DNA from: Porites lobata
Taxonomy: Eukaryota; Cnidaria; Anthozoa; Scleractinia; Poritidae
Direction of reading: 5' to 3'
NCBI GenBank assembly: GCA_942486035.1
Contig: CALNXK010000302.1
Span: 1 to 64,000, forward strand
DNA: 64,000 bases
Shown here: positions 12,094-22,640 of the stretch, one piece after another
Layout of the letters: the number at the start of each line of letters is the position of its first letter
Numbering within the stretch: position 1 is the first letter of the stretch
The notes under the pieces: model-generated
Seen by the model: only the letters and a program-made list of their open reading frames with translations
The model's database searches: none
What the model was told of the DNA's origin: nothing
Translations under genes and position numbers: made by a program

Positions 12094-12348
12094 TGCAGCC
12101 GGTTGCGGCCATGCTTGATTCAAACTGAAGTTACTTTTCAGCTCCATCGTACATGAAGGAGTTTTTTGCTGACGGTATAATTCGGTGCCTCTTATACGAC
12201 GACTTTCTGTGACCCAATCTACACATGCTTTTTTGTAACGCATATGTATGAACTTTTTTTGTGCGCATATATATGCGCGTTTGTAAGAAAATGGTCATAT
12301 ACTTTGGAATAAAAACCCCACAAAGCAGGAAAGAACGCAAGTATACGT

Positions 12349-12427
12349 ACACGATATACGTGCGGGTTTTTTTGCCAGCAGGAATGATTGCAAGTGTACA
12401 TGGGAAAAAACCGCACGTATATCGTGT
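12349..12427. ncRNA. Pre-miRNA-sized hairpin (candidate)
   Basis: ACACGATATACGTGCGG followed by a T run pairs with an A run followed by CCGCACGTATATCGTGT. This gives an almost perfect stem of about 23 bp around a loop of roughly 30 bases. The size and the near-perfect pairing resemble a cnidarian microRNA precursor. A small palindromic transposon is the main alternative. No target duplication is obvious. Confidence 0.35.
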
Positions 12428-13257
12428 CATAATTTTTGAAACAAATGGCCGACCATACCAAAGGTCATATTACGTAATTAGACGTGTTACAATGGCCTTA
12501 TCTCAAATGTTACATGAAGTGAATTACAAGGCAAGAAGGAGATAGGACTGGAAAAGTTTTGGGTCCGTATGCAAAGCCTCCTATGTTCCAAACAACCGAA
12601 CCTTTGTCGTTAAAGGTTTTTTCGGTGAAGGGGATGCAAACTTGAATAATGTCTCAGTTTTTCAAGTTTTTAAGGGTGGTTAGTACCTCTTTCATAGTAG
12701 CCTGGGACCAGGCCTGACTGATTCCCACCCCTTTAAAAGTCACACTTTCTCCATGTTTACAATTCGGGCAGACATTTCGATAAATACACCTGCAATGCAG
12801 CCTACACACTTTTTTTGACGCAACATTTCAGATAAGCAGACAAAAAAATCATATTCCCGCGAGAAGGAATAGATGGCCCTCGGAAAAGATGAAAGGGAAG
12901 TAGGTTCTTGCTCTTGGTGCATGTTGGTGTGTTTAGCGGGACGGAGATTGTGTATAAACAAAACGTTTTCCGGGTCTTAGGTCTTAGTTTTCGGGACACC
13001 CAATTTTGTACCTGGGTCTCAGCTCGTAAAACATATGTAGTAACCAGTTTTATCCTTGTATGTTTGTTTGTTTTTTATGAGCTAGTTTCATACCCTGGTA
13101 AACTGTGTTTATTCTGCACTAAAACGAGTGCCCTTCATCTAATAACTAAGACGATACACTAAGCGAAACAGTTGAAGACCTTACAACTAAGAAAGTTGTC
13201 GCCATAATGCTCATTTTTCTCCTCGCCACGTTTTAGTGCGATAATAATAGTAATATA
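12428..13257. other. Unassigned stretch
   Basis: No gene is recognised on either strand. A short repeat word resembling GTCTTAGGTCTTAGTTTTCG lies near 12977, the inverted partner of words near 9600-9930. Otherwise ordinary intergenic sequence. Confidence 0.4.
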
Positions 13258-13600
13258 TAGATTTAGCCAGGGCTAAAAGCGAAGCTCTCGATAATATTTA
13301 TAGTTTGTTCAAACAAAATATAAAATATCGTATAGTAATGCTAAGCGGCGAAGGCATGCAACGCCGGAGAACTGTGAAAAACAACAATAGGTCTAATTAG
13401 CAAGATTAAAAGCAACTTTGCACGTGCAGCATACTTTTTTTGTACATTTCTTTGCCGTTGTTTTGCACGACTACAACGTGAAACTTCCAGAAACTTCTTA
13501 GTTACACGTTTTATGGAGGAAATGTCGTACGTGTTCTCGTTCACTTTCTTCCACTACCGCTCATTTTCACCCTGCATTATTGGTGGCCGCTAGCATTTCT
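13258..13600 (-). repeat. Dispersed repeat family F, copy 1
   Basis: It begins TTTAGCCAGGGCTAAAAGCG and matches, inverted, about 45840-46230. Shared parts include the TTTGCACGTGCAGCA block and the TGGAGGAAATGT block. The terminal part alone also occurs near 5323-5362. The family is non-coding and unidentified. Confidence 0.75.
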
Positions 13601-14452
13601 CATATTGTCACAGCCGCTACAAATTTTTTTTTTAAATCTCCGTCGCCCTTTTTCTCGTTGAGCTTCGCTGGCGTGCCACCCACTTTCTCTTTTTCTCTGT
13701 CTTTCTCTTGCTCTATATTCCAAATTTGTGGACATGACAATTTATATAAGCTTAATACTTTAGACAACACAGATACAGAAAAAATTTACTCGTTCGGTTT
13801 TCGTCTTTATTAATTCTTTTGTTGTCTCTGCTTTACAAGACGCCGGTGGCTATGCGATTTCCCGCCAAAATAACCTCGAGTTGCATTTCAGTTGCCATAC
13901 CTGTTGATTGAGTTATTTTACATTGGTATGCCTGTGGTGCGGACGGACGGTCTCTCGGGCGGGCGGGCGGGCGGGCGGTGTCGGTGTACGGTACGGTACG
14001 GTAGAAGGCCTAAATGTAATAAACGACCCTAAATGTAATAAAGTTCTAAATGTAATAACATTTTGTCCTAAATGTAATAAAGTCCTAAATGTAATAACAA
14101 TTTGCCCTAAATGTAATAAACTCTTAAGTTGCCAATTACATTAATTACTCGAATAAGTGCCACCCTCAAATAAGCGCCGCATTTGAAGGGGGGTTAATTA
14201 GCGCTGCGGCGCTTATTCGTGTAAATACGGTACTAAGCGGTATTACTATGGTATTAAGCACCGCTCTGAAATAAGCGCCGCATTGTTGGAGAAAAAGTTA
14301 ATAAGCACCGCGGCGCTAATTCGCGTACATTTGGTACATTTCCTTATGCACTGTGAAACTTAACGTTTACAAATCAATTGTTTGTAAACAACAAAGTAAC
14401 AGTATTTTTCTAAAAAAGCAATATTTAAGCAACTGGAAAACTTTTTTCCTGT

Positions 14453-14574
14453 GTTTTGCATAGCCTGATATAAACACTCGAGGGGTTGGGAGAATTCGAG
14501 ACAGTTATGCAAACCCTCGACTTCGTTTCGGGTTTGTATAACTGTCAAGAATTCTAGAATCAGGCTATGCAAAC
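14453..14574. repeat. Hairpin repeat, about 120 bp
   Basis: GCATAGCCTGAT at the left is inverted at the right (ATCAGGCTATGC). Inner pairs are GAATTC, GACAGTTAT/ATAACTGTC and CAAACCC/GGGTTTG around a CTTCG-containing loop. It is a palindromic mini-transposon nested in the fold-back element. Confidence 0.75.
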
Positions 14575-15056
14575 AGAGGAAAGAAGTTTTCTTTTGCAAT
14601 TAAAAAATAACTTTCCCGAGAAAACAGAAAAACTCTTTGTTTAGGTTACTGATTAAAAGAGAAATTCTTACCAGTCGCGAAGACTTGTACACAAAGCTTA
14701 CTGTACGTGTAATCAGTTCTTGTTTTGCAATAAAGATGCTTTCCAAAAAAGAGTTTCTCTCGCTTAAAATGCCAGCTTAAGCGAAAAAAAATTGGCACAG
14801 CATGTTTGTAAAGATTTTCCAAGTTTCATCCGAGGGAATGGGTAAACAAAGTAAATTTGTCGAGTTTTCAACTCAAAAACATTTTAAAATTCGTGCTGGT
14901 GTGATTAGCGCGCGAAGAGCAAAACATCTTGACTCCACACATGTTTACATACCCTCATGCAAACACATCTCTTGGCCAATCAGAGCCCGCTCGTACTATC
15001 TTAGTTATTTGTAAACGTTGTCATCAGCTGTGCAGTATTCGTCTTTTTTAACCGCG

Positions 15057-15327
15057 GCAGGATTAGCTCAGTCGGTAGAGCGCTTGACTGCAGAGCGGGA
15101 GGTCGCGGGTTCGATTCCCGGGGACGGACCAATACTTAGGGTCTTAAAATAACTGAGAAATGAAAGTACTTCCTTTGCCCTGCGGGCGGCTGGACCTTCG
15201 CGTGGCTCGGATGACCACGTAAAATGGCGATCCCGTCTCCATTAGGAGACGTTAAAATATAGTGTCCCCAATTAGCACTTTCGTGCTAAATACATTGACA
15301 CTCAAATAAAGCGCAATTTTTTTTTTT
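15057..15327 (+). mobile_element. tRNA-Cys-derived SINE
   Basis: 15057-15130 folds as a tRNA-like head with a perfect polymerase III A box (TAGCTCAGTCGG, 15064-15075) and B box (GGTTCGATTCC, 15108-15118). T33 is followed by anticodon GCA, which points to tRNA-Cys. The acceptor stem barely pairs (about 3 of 7 positions), the T stem has a mismatch and there is an unrelated 3' body, so it is not a working tRNA gene. The body (CTTTGCCCTGCGGGCGGCTG... CCCGTCTCCATTAGGAGACG) ends in a T run at 15317-15327. It sits inside the fold-back element, next to a MITE. SINE family not assigned. Confidence 0.85.
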
Positions 15328-15328
15328 A

Positions 15329-15507
15329 GGGCCTGTTTACATGGAGGTGGGGGACCCCAGATATATGAGGTAACATGCTGCGGGTTACCCCACCTATCAT
15401 GAAAACGTGAACAAATTAAAATGAGAGATAATGTGGACAGGCGGGTTACTCACCAAAGCGGGTTACCTCACCTACCTGGGGTCCCCCACCTCTATGTAAA
15501 CAGGGCC
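15329..15507. mobile_element. Palindromic MITE, GGGCCTGTTTACATGG family, copy 1
   Basis: It has long imperfect inverted repeats (GGGCCTGTTTACATGGAGGT at the left and its inverse at the right) around a centre containing AAATTAAAATGAGAGAT. A second copy at 49449-49628 has a clean TTA/TTA flank; here the flank is TTA/TTG. A 3-bp TTA duplication is typical of PIF/Harbinger. Confidence 0.85.
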
Positions 15508-16075
15508 TTGGACTTCTCGTTTTTCGTTCTTAATATTTAAGCTGATTAGATCTCTTTTCTAGAGATCCAACGTTGACAACCTACAGGATCTTCGTCCATG
15601 GTTTTTGCAGTAAATTTCTTTAACGAAAATGAAGTATGAAAAAGTTTTTTTTCTTATTTTATTTTGTCCCTCGACAATCACTTAATTTGTAAGCATCAAG
15701 TTACACAGTGCATAAGGAAATGTACCGAAGCTTATTAAATTTTTTCTTCAAAAATGCCGCGCTTAAAACCATTGTAATACCGCTTAGTACCATATTTACG
15801 CGAATAAGCGCCGCAGCACTTACGAAATTCCCTAAATGCGGCGCTTATTAGGGCGGCGCTTATTTGAGTAATTACTGTAATTTGCAACTTAAGGTTTATT
15901 ACAGTTAGGAAAAAATGTTATTACATTTAGGACGCTATTACATTTAGGGTCGTTTATTACATTTACGCCTTTTACATACGGTCACGTGATTACCAAATTT
16001 TCTCGGCTGGGTAGATTACTTCATTTTCTTACCCATGCTGCTCTGCTGGCGTGCTTCGCGTGCGAGAGCTCCGCT

Positions 16076-17257
16076 AACAATGACGATGATGATGATAAAT
16101 CGATTATCCGATTATTATAATGATTGTGGCACCGCGTTGTGCTCTGAGTTTGTGTTGTATGGTTTTAAGAAAAATTACTATAATGCTTATTCATGGTAAT
16201 AAACACTAAAATCTTGTTATATCTCTGGACATACCCTCGCAGGTAGTGAAACTGGATTTCTTCGTTGCCCGTGCCACTAGTAAAACTTATAAAAATATTT
16301 TTCTTATACCACCACCTTTCGTCTGAAGGACACCTTACTTTTATGGGCAACTAACCCGATAATACCAATAGCAGCTAAATTCAAATTCAAATTCCCATTA
16401 TTACGGACTCTCGCTGTTATGGTTACTATCGCATGGTCTCGAGATCGTCCGCATAGAAAGATTCCAGTTTCAGGTGTTCGAGGCCGTTTTTCGGTAAATG
16501 GAAGTGATTTGTACACTATGGTCATGTAAACGCGATCATTCAGGTGGAAATTTGCCATTTCTGAATTGTTCTTACCATTTACCCAAACAGTGAACCGTCC
16601 GGTTTGCCCATGTAAATTGCAAACCACAGGCGGACGATCCGAACTGTACTATTACAGACATTACACATTCTTACAAAATTTTCAAGCCAACTTAAGCTTA
16701 AATATGAAGAAGGCATTGTAGTACCTCGTAGTTCTAGCTGCACTAATCTGACGATGAAATCCTTTTTTCAGGCAGACCCCAGGTCTTACCTTTAGTACTT
16801 TCATGACTGAAGCATAGAACAAAACAGCAATTCTTCGATTTACCGACTGCATGCGAGTGATTTCGAACAAAATACACTTATTAACGGAATGACATTGTTT
16901 TCCCCCAATAATTCGATAGCCTTTGTTTTTACAGACGTCTCTGGAAGAAAATAAAGGTAAATCGCTGATTTCTACAGCGTATTTAACGAATATTCGTCTC
17001 CGCAGTCGCTTCCTGCGAGATGTTCACTCCTCGCCATCTTGACACAAATGATCAGATTTTGAATATCGCCCATGATGCTTTGCGATCCCAGGGCACACAC
17101 CGCCTGTGTTCGAGGCATCCTGGTGACACGCGCGACATCACAGGGGCCTACACAATCATATGTAATTTTATGGTAAATGTACCGTACTTACCATTTGCTG
17201 ATCATTTTTAGCGGTATATCGCGAAATATGTGCATGTATCAAAGCTAAATAAACGTT
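16076..17257. other. Unassigned stretch
   Basis: No gene is seen. The block 16500-16640 contains GTCATGTAAACGCGAT and TTGCCCATGTAAATTGC-type words and resembles the TGTTTACAT MITE class at 511-942, but no clean ends were found. Short open frames on the minus strand have no recognisable features. Confidence 0.4.
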
Positions 17258-17406
17258 GTGTTACCTTACCTTCGGTAAATTGTCGTCCTTTTGCCTCAGA
17301 AGTGGTATTTTGAGCGATTTTGAAGGATTTTGAGTTCGCTGTTTACTGTTCCTCAAAATGCAACTTCTGAGGCAAGAGGACGACAATTTACCGAAGATAA
17401 GGTGAC
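17258..17406. mobile_element. Palindromic MITE (about 150 bp)
   Basis: The left arm TTCGGTAAATTGTCGTCCTT, with TTGCCTCAGAAGT after it, is inverted at the right arm, giving about 45 bp of near-perfect pairing plus a further ATTTTGAG/CTCAAAAT pair. It is non-coding. Confidence 0.8.
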
Positions 17407-17520
17407 ACACCGTTTAATCCTCATATATTTTCTTGAAAAAAACTCTATAATACGGACTCTCTCTAATACCCACAACGGACACCAAATCTCGGCCCCAGAG
17501 AATAAATTCATATAAACTTA

Positions 17521-17777
17521 GGCCCGGTTCAGACACCGCTCCACTCATGTGCCGAACCTAACTGATGAATTAAGTACGGCAAAAGAGCGCGTCTGAATCA
17601 ATTTGGTACGGCAGTTTTAGTTTGGTGCGGCAAAGGCGTTAAGTTCGACAGAGGCTGTCGAACTTTTGTCGACACACGGTACGCCGTCTGAATCAGATGT
17701 CGCGCCAGTGTCGCTCCAAAGTCGAACTTATTCAGTTAGGTTCGGCACATGAAAAGTACGGCGTCTGAACCAGGCCC
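17521..17777. mobile_element. MITE with GGCCCGGTTCAGAC termini
   Basis: The left end GGCCCGGTTCAGAC is inverted at the right end (GTCTGAACCAGGCCC). A second inverted pair, GTGCCGAACCTAACTGA, lies inside. It is flanked by TTA at the left and TAA at the right, compatible with a TA or TWA duplication. It is non-coding, about 257 bp. Confidence 0.8.
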
Positions 17778-19329
17778 TAACCTCTTTATTACAGACACTG
17801 CGGTAATTAGGTGAATCCCGAATGCCGATCAGGTGAATCTGCACAGAGTAAATCCCGTCTAGTCTGGCTAGCTATGCAAGGTGATATGAAGCCCAGTCGC
17901 TGTATACCAAACAACGATTTGCGAAAGGTGTACAGAGGAACATAACCGACTTTTTGAAGGCTTCAATAACACAGATAGCATAAAGATCTATTCTATTACA
18001 CTTTGTATTCTAGTTACTGTTTACTGCACTTGCAAAATAGCGAAAGACGCTTTCAGGATTGTGCTTTACGTTACGTTTTTACATGCAGCATTGCGGTAGC
18101 TCGTTTCGTATTTAAAACAGTAACGCCCGCACCTTGCTTGATTCAAGTGACGGGTAGAAATGCTTCATAAAACACAAAATGTTTCACCTTTTGATCCCAA
18201 ATGGTGATATAATGTAAGAAAAATGAGTAAAGATAACTTACCGTATGTTTTAAGTGTCGTGTTCCGCGTTTTTGTGGTGTTTTCAGTCGCTTGAAACTGA
18301 CACCCCCGACTAATAAATAGGATTTATTTCTGAAAGAATGCTGAATATTGTACTCAAAGGGGGGTTTTCCTGTCATCCGGGTGATTTGTCACGAAAGTGT
18401 CATTTATGTCACGGTTTATGTGAGCCACGGAAGCAAGGCACAAGGACTCCTTACTCGCATTGCAAGACAGTCAGAAACATTTTTGATGGCGACCAGAAAG
18501 CGATTTATCAGTCTCTTTTGCTCTTCTTGGGTCTTACCTACCGAGCATCACCTCCTCTTTGAGATAAGTACTGGATTATTTCCCGATGGCTCACCGCTTA
18601 CTCTCGGTGCTGTATTGATTGCGGGAATTCATACACGTTGCGGTCGTTTATGCTAATGAATGCCATTGTTTATTTGTAACATCGAATTCTAAATCCAATC
18701 GACCATTATTTTTAATGTTTCCAGTTACACTGGCGTGTATGCTAGTCCGTTCGGTGTCCGTAGCACTTCCTTGTCCCTCAGACTGGTTGTACCTCGTGTT
18801 CCTTCAGCTACTTGTAACGCTGGTGCCAAGTGGCGCTATATTTAAAATCAGTGACACTCGCCCGATCTTCAGTTGAAATTTTTATTTATACCAGCCCGGT
18901 GCTGGGTCTCTTTGTTAATGTTCTTAGCTGTTTTATGATTTGGAAAGACACTTTATTTATTCATAATTATTTTGAGTGTACCTTTTTGCACATTTGAGCA
19001 TTTTTGACCTTTGGACTCAGCTTATATGTATAATCAAAATTACAGTATTATAAAACAACAACAACAACAAAACAAAGCCAAACAAAACGATACGTTATTA
19101 AACCCTACAAAGCCAAAACAAAATGATACCATATTAAACACTTTAACAAGGTTTTAAAAATTACATTGTAACCATTCTAACAAAGTTACTTTAACAAGTG
19201 TTTATCAGCATATCTGGTTTATCCTTTGTTGTTCATTGGTATCGTTGTCTTCATATTGTTTTTTTGTCCTGTTGCATTGGGTGACATTCTGTCTGTTGTT
19301 TTGCTGTACTTCTGGGCCGTTTTTTCAGT

Positions 19330-19850
19330 GTGAGGCTTTGTTCCTCCACTTGTATTTGAGGCATTGTCCTCGTTTTGTTGAGGTTTTGTTCTCATGTTGT
19401 ATCAAGGCTTTGTCCTTGTTTTTTATATCGAGGCTTCGTCCTCATATTTTATTTTGAGGATTTGGCCTCGTATTTTATTTTGAGGCTTCGTCCTCATATT
19501 TTATATTGAGGCTTCGTCCTTGTTTTATATTAAAGCTTTGTCCTCATATTTTATTTTGAGGCTTCGGCCTCGTATTTTATTTTGAGGCTTCGTCCTCATA
19601 TTTTATATTGAGGCTTTGTCCTCATACTTTATTTTAAGGCTTCGTCCTCATGTTTTATTTTCAGGCCTTGTTCTCATATTTTATTTTGAGGCTTCGGCCT
19701 CGTATTTCATTTTGAGGCTTCGTCCTCATATTTTATATTGAGGCTTTGTCCTCATATTTTATATTGAGATTTCGTCCTCATGATTGATTGAGGCATCGTC
19801 CTCATTGTTATATATTGAGGCTATGTTCCTCAGTTTGAGGCTTTGGTCGT
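19330..19850. repeat. Hairpin minisatellite, unit about 26 bp
   Basis: Roughly seventeen diverged units follow the pattern GAGGCTTCGTCCTC plus ATATTTTATTTT. Two units (about 19558 and 19678) are exactly GAGGCTTCGGCCTC, a 5-bp stem closed by a C(TTCG)G loop. Other units keep GAGG/CCTC with one mismatch. Linkers are T-rich. It is not a CRISPR array: the repeats are short, diverged and contiguous. Confidence 0.9.
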
Positions 19851-20064
19851 CATTGTTGTAGGCCCCTGTTGCTTTGTTTGTACTGCTTATTTGGTTTGTT
19901 TCAAGTGATATGTGTGTGGTTCTGTTTGTTTGTTTTCTGTCTAGGGTAACCAGATGCAAATATTATTTGGTTTGAATTTCTATTCACACTTTTAACCTTC
20001 TATGTCTATTTTTTAGTCTTCATTCGTGTAATCCGTTATTTTGGTTTACATGCAGCTATTATTT

Positions 20065-20146
20065 TAGCCTGAATTTCATCCGATTACTTCGAGTCGTTAT
20101 TACTCCCTCAGTAACGACTCGAACCAATCGGATGAATTTCAGGCTA
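20065..20146. mobile_element. Palindromic mini-element (82 bp)
   Basis: TAGCCTGAATTTCATCCGAT (20065) is inverted at 20127-20146. A nested pair CGAGTCGTTA/TAACGACTCG surrounds a TTACTCCCTCAG loop. ATTATTTTA occurs just outside on both sides (20058-20066 and 20149-20157), which hints at a 9-bp target duplication, though the right copy is offset by four bases. Confidence 0.75.
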
Positions 20147-20958
20147 CTATTATTTTAATCTCTGGTTTTGTTGGCTCCCCTGTTTTGATATGTGTGGACA
20201 TTATAGTCCTGTGTTTATTGTGATGGGACAGCATAATGTGTTGCTTTATGCGTCACTCTCCATGTCACATCATTGCTTTTAGCTTTGTTGTTTTTGACGA
20301 CATTACTGTTAATTCGTTTTGTTTGGGAGATCCTGAATGATTTATTGATTGGTTATACATTGTTCTTTAATGGTAGCACATTCTGGCTTTTTTAAAGGAT
20401 TTGTTTTTATATTTTTTTCATTTTATTGCAGGTGCTAAGGTATGCACATGCAGCTCCCTTTCATGGACACCTTTTCAATAAAGCCAGTCTTGGGCAGAGT
20501 ACCAACCAGCTTCAGCTTTCCCTTAGCATCTCTCTTAAGATAGTCAATAGCTCTGCATTCTCTTTGGTTCCTCAATTCAGTTCAACATAGTATGCCAGAA
20601 ATGTTCCAAAACGTTGTACACATTCTGCTGATCAGTTTTCCAGGAGTTTGCATCTCTAGTGCCGGGCTACTCAAGAGCAGCTGCTGCATCCCTTAGCATG
20701 TTGCATCTACATGTACATCTAATTGGGCAGCACTTTCCTCGGGCAACTTTGACTTGCTGGGCATTGTAATTGGGTATAGCTTGAGTGTATAGGACATGTA
20801 TGTCATTTGACGCTTATGTTTAGGACATATGGGCAGTGATTATGTAGAATTCTCACCTCATGAGTCAGGGTCATTCGGCCATCTTACAGTATATTAATCT
20901 TTTCACTTTATTCACCGTTAGTTTCCTAGGTGATTTCTGCTTATAGTATAGTTTCAAG

Positions 20959-22120
20959 GTGACTGTGTGAGCAGGGGCCATACAGCCATCCAGCCATCTC
21001 ACAGATTTCATTTTAATCAGTTACATCCGTGAGCTATTTCAGGCTTTTGATAAGTATAATTCTGCGTGACTGTGTGAGCAGGGGCCATACACCCATATAA
21101 CAGATTTCCAAATTTAATCAGTTCATTATGTCACTGAGCTATGACAATTTAGACTAAATTGTTATTATTTAAATTCATGGTGACTGTATGAGCAGGGGCC
21201 ATACAGCCATCTTACCAATTTCATTTTAATCAGTTACATTAACGAGCTATTTCAGCTTTTTGATAAGTATAATTCAGCATGACGGTGTGAGCAGGGGCTA
21301 TACAGCCTTATCACAGTTTTTCAAATTAAATCATTTCATTATGTCACTGAGCTATGACCATTCAGCCTAAATTGTTATATGTGAGCAGGGGCCATACAGC
21401 CATCTTGCTGATTAATTTTTACTTCTAATCAGTTTTATTCCTGGGCCCAGTTGTTAATGTAGGCCATTATTATTGGTAATCCATGTTTAGTTCCACTATT
21501 TGAAAGAACTTGTAGTACTAGTTTTTACACAGAATTTAAGTTAATTTTATCTTATACTTTGATTGGTGCTACGTGGTAAATTTGTTGTTGACAAAAATCG
21601 TTAGGCAGCTTTAATGAATTCGAAGGAACCACATTTCAACCTGGTTTAACTTTACAGCTTTGAAACATGTTTCAGCTTAGTATTAATGAGGCATTAGTAA
21701 GGCCTATATTATAAGTTGACTGTGTGAGCACAGGCTATGCAGCCATTTCCTTTATTCTAGCTACGGTAGTCCATTTCTATTGGTTACATCAATCCACTTC
21801 TGTATCCAAGACCTAGCATAACGTTACTTAAAACTCATTTGCTTATGTAGGCCATTTCATTCCCATCTAGTGTCCAGTGCTTAGTGAATAAGTGCAATTT
21901 ATGATGGCTGTGTGAACAAGGGCCATACAGTTATCTCATTCATTTTAACTTTTAAACTGTTAGTTAACTTAAGTGATTCACACTTTTTGATCTGTATCAG
22001 ATACGATGACAGTGTGAGCAAGGGCTATACACCCCTCACATTCATTCAAACTTGTACATTTTTGTTGGTTACACTGATCCATCTCAGTAAGCAGGGCTTT
22101 GTAAACAGCCTTACCATTCG
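20959..22120 (+). repeat. Array of about 100-bp repeats with a conserved core
   Basis: The core GTGACTGTGTGAGCAGGGGC, followed by CATACAGCCATC, begins near 20959, 21066, 21180, 21279 and 21378, then again near 21715, 21905 and 22005. Spacings are about 99-114 in the first block, then about 335, 190 and 100. Within the first block alternate units share different tails (GAGCTATTTCAGGCTTTTGA against CACTGAGCTATGACAATT), so the array grew as dimers. It is non-coding. Confidence 0.85.
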
Positions 22121-22617
22121 ATTTCTATACGTTTAAGTGCATAACCTCCACTGACCTTAACTGGTGGAACTAAGCTGTAAGTGACAGTGACAAAGAATGT
22201 ATACGCCGTTATGGCGCTATAGTTGACTCTCTTGCTGTAAGGTGTTTACGAGTGGATGATTATAATACATGTATTCATCTCAGCTCTCGCACGTTGACCT
22301 TTTTCATTTTTAATGTGGTATCTTTCTTTACCTTTAACCCCCAGAGGTTTTGTGTGACTGCACTGGTTGCGTGATACGTTCCCAATTTTTCCCATGTGGT
22401 TTTTTGGGTTTTCGTATCAGGCGGCGCACACCTTTTTCCATTGTACATTTTGATGTGTAGGTACCAGTAGATTCTGTTGGCGGTCGTCTTGCTTTGGCCT
22501 CGGGTGGGGCGGCCCTTTCACTCGTTCCTTGCTCTGGGCTGTGGCAGGTGTGCCCTCACCTTTGCTGGGATAATGTTCTTGTGTATCTGGTTTTCCCAGC
22601 TTTATATGCTTTAATTT

Positions 22618-22640
22618 AATAAACGGCCACTCCCGTGGCC
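22618..22640 (+). terminator. Polyadenylation signal followed by a short hairpin
   Basis: AATAAA (22618-22623) is followed at once by GGCCACTCCCGTGGCC (22625-22640), a perfect 6-bp stem with a 4-base loop. With the acceptor at 20431 this would define a 3' terminal exon of about 2.2 kb holding the 100-bp repeats. Transcription is an inference only. Confidence 0.3.

Larger units (their letters stand above)
14001..15975. mobile_element. Fold-back DNA transposon with long terminal inverted repeats
   Basis: The left arm (14001 to about 14352) and right arm (about 15699-15975) are inverted copies. The ends read GTAGAAGGCCTAAATGTAAT and, inverted, GTAAAAGGCGTAAATGTAAT. Each arm contains tandem CCTAAATGTAATAA words, AATAAGCGCCGC-like blocks and a shared GGTACATTTCCTTATGCACT inner border. 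The insertion interrupts repeat R within TACGGT, and an ACGGT microsatellite there hides the exact target duplication. No transposase is visible. It carries a hairpin repeat, a SINE and a palindromic MITE as secondary passengers. Confidence 0.85.
13928..16075 (+). repeat. Repeat family R, copy 1, split by a fold-back element
   Basis: The left part (13928-14000) has GTGCGGACGGACGG followed by a GGGC-repeat tract. The right part (15976 to about 16075) has TCACGTGATTACCAAATTTT and ends near GAGAGCTCCGCT. At 33545-33700 the two parts are joined (TGTACGGTCACGTGATTACC), and a third copy is inverted at 45598-45745. The intervening 14001-15975 is therefore an insertion. Confidence 0.8.

Noticed and set aside
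13908..14144. 78-codon frame with GRAGG and CPKCNKVLNVIT repeats
   Set aside because: It comes from the GGGC run and the CCTAAATGTAATAA tandem words of the fold-back arm.
15057..15130. Functional tRNA-Cys gene
   Set aside because: A and B boxes and the GCA anticodon are present, but the acceptor stem is mostly unpaired, the T stem has a mismatch and a SINE body with T tail follows. Called a SINE head instead.
19330..22120. CRISPR-like array
   Set aside because: Repeats are contiguous or diverged with similar tails, not identical repeats with unique spacers; the context is a eukaryotic mobile element.
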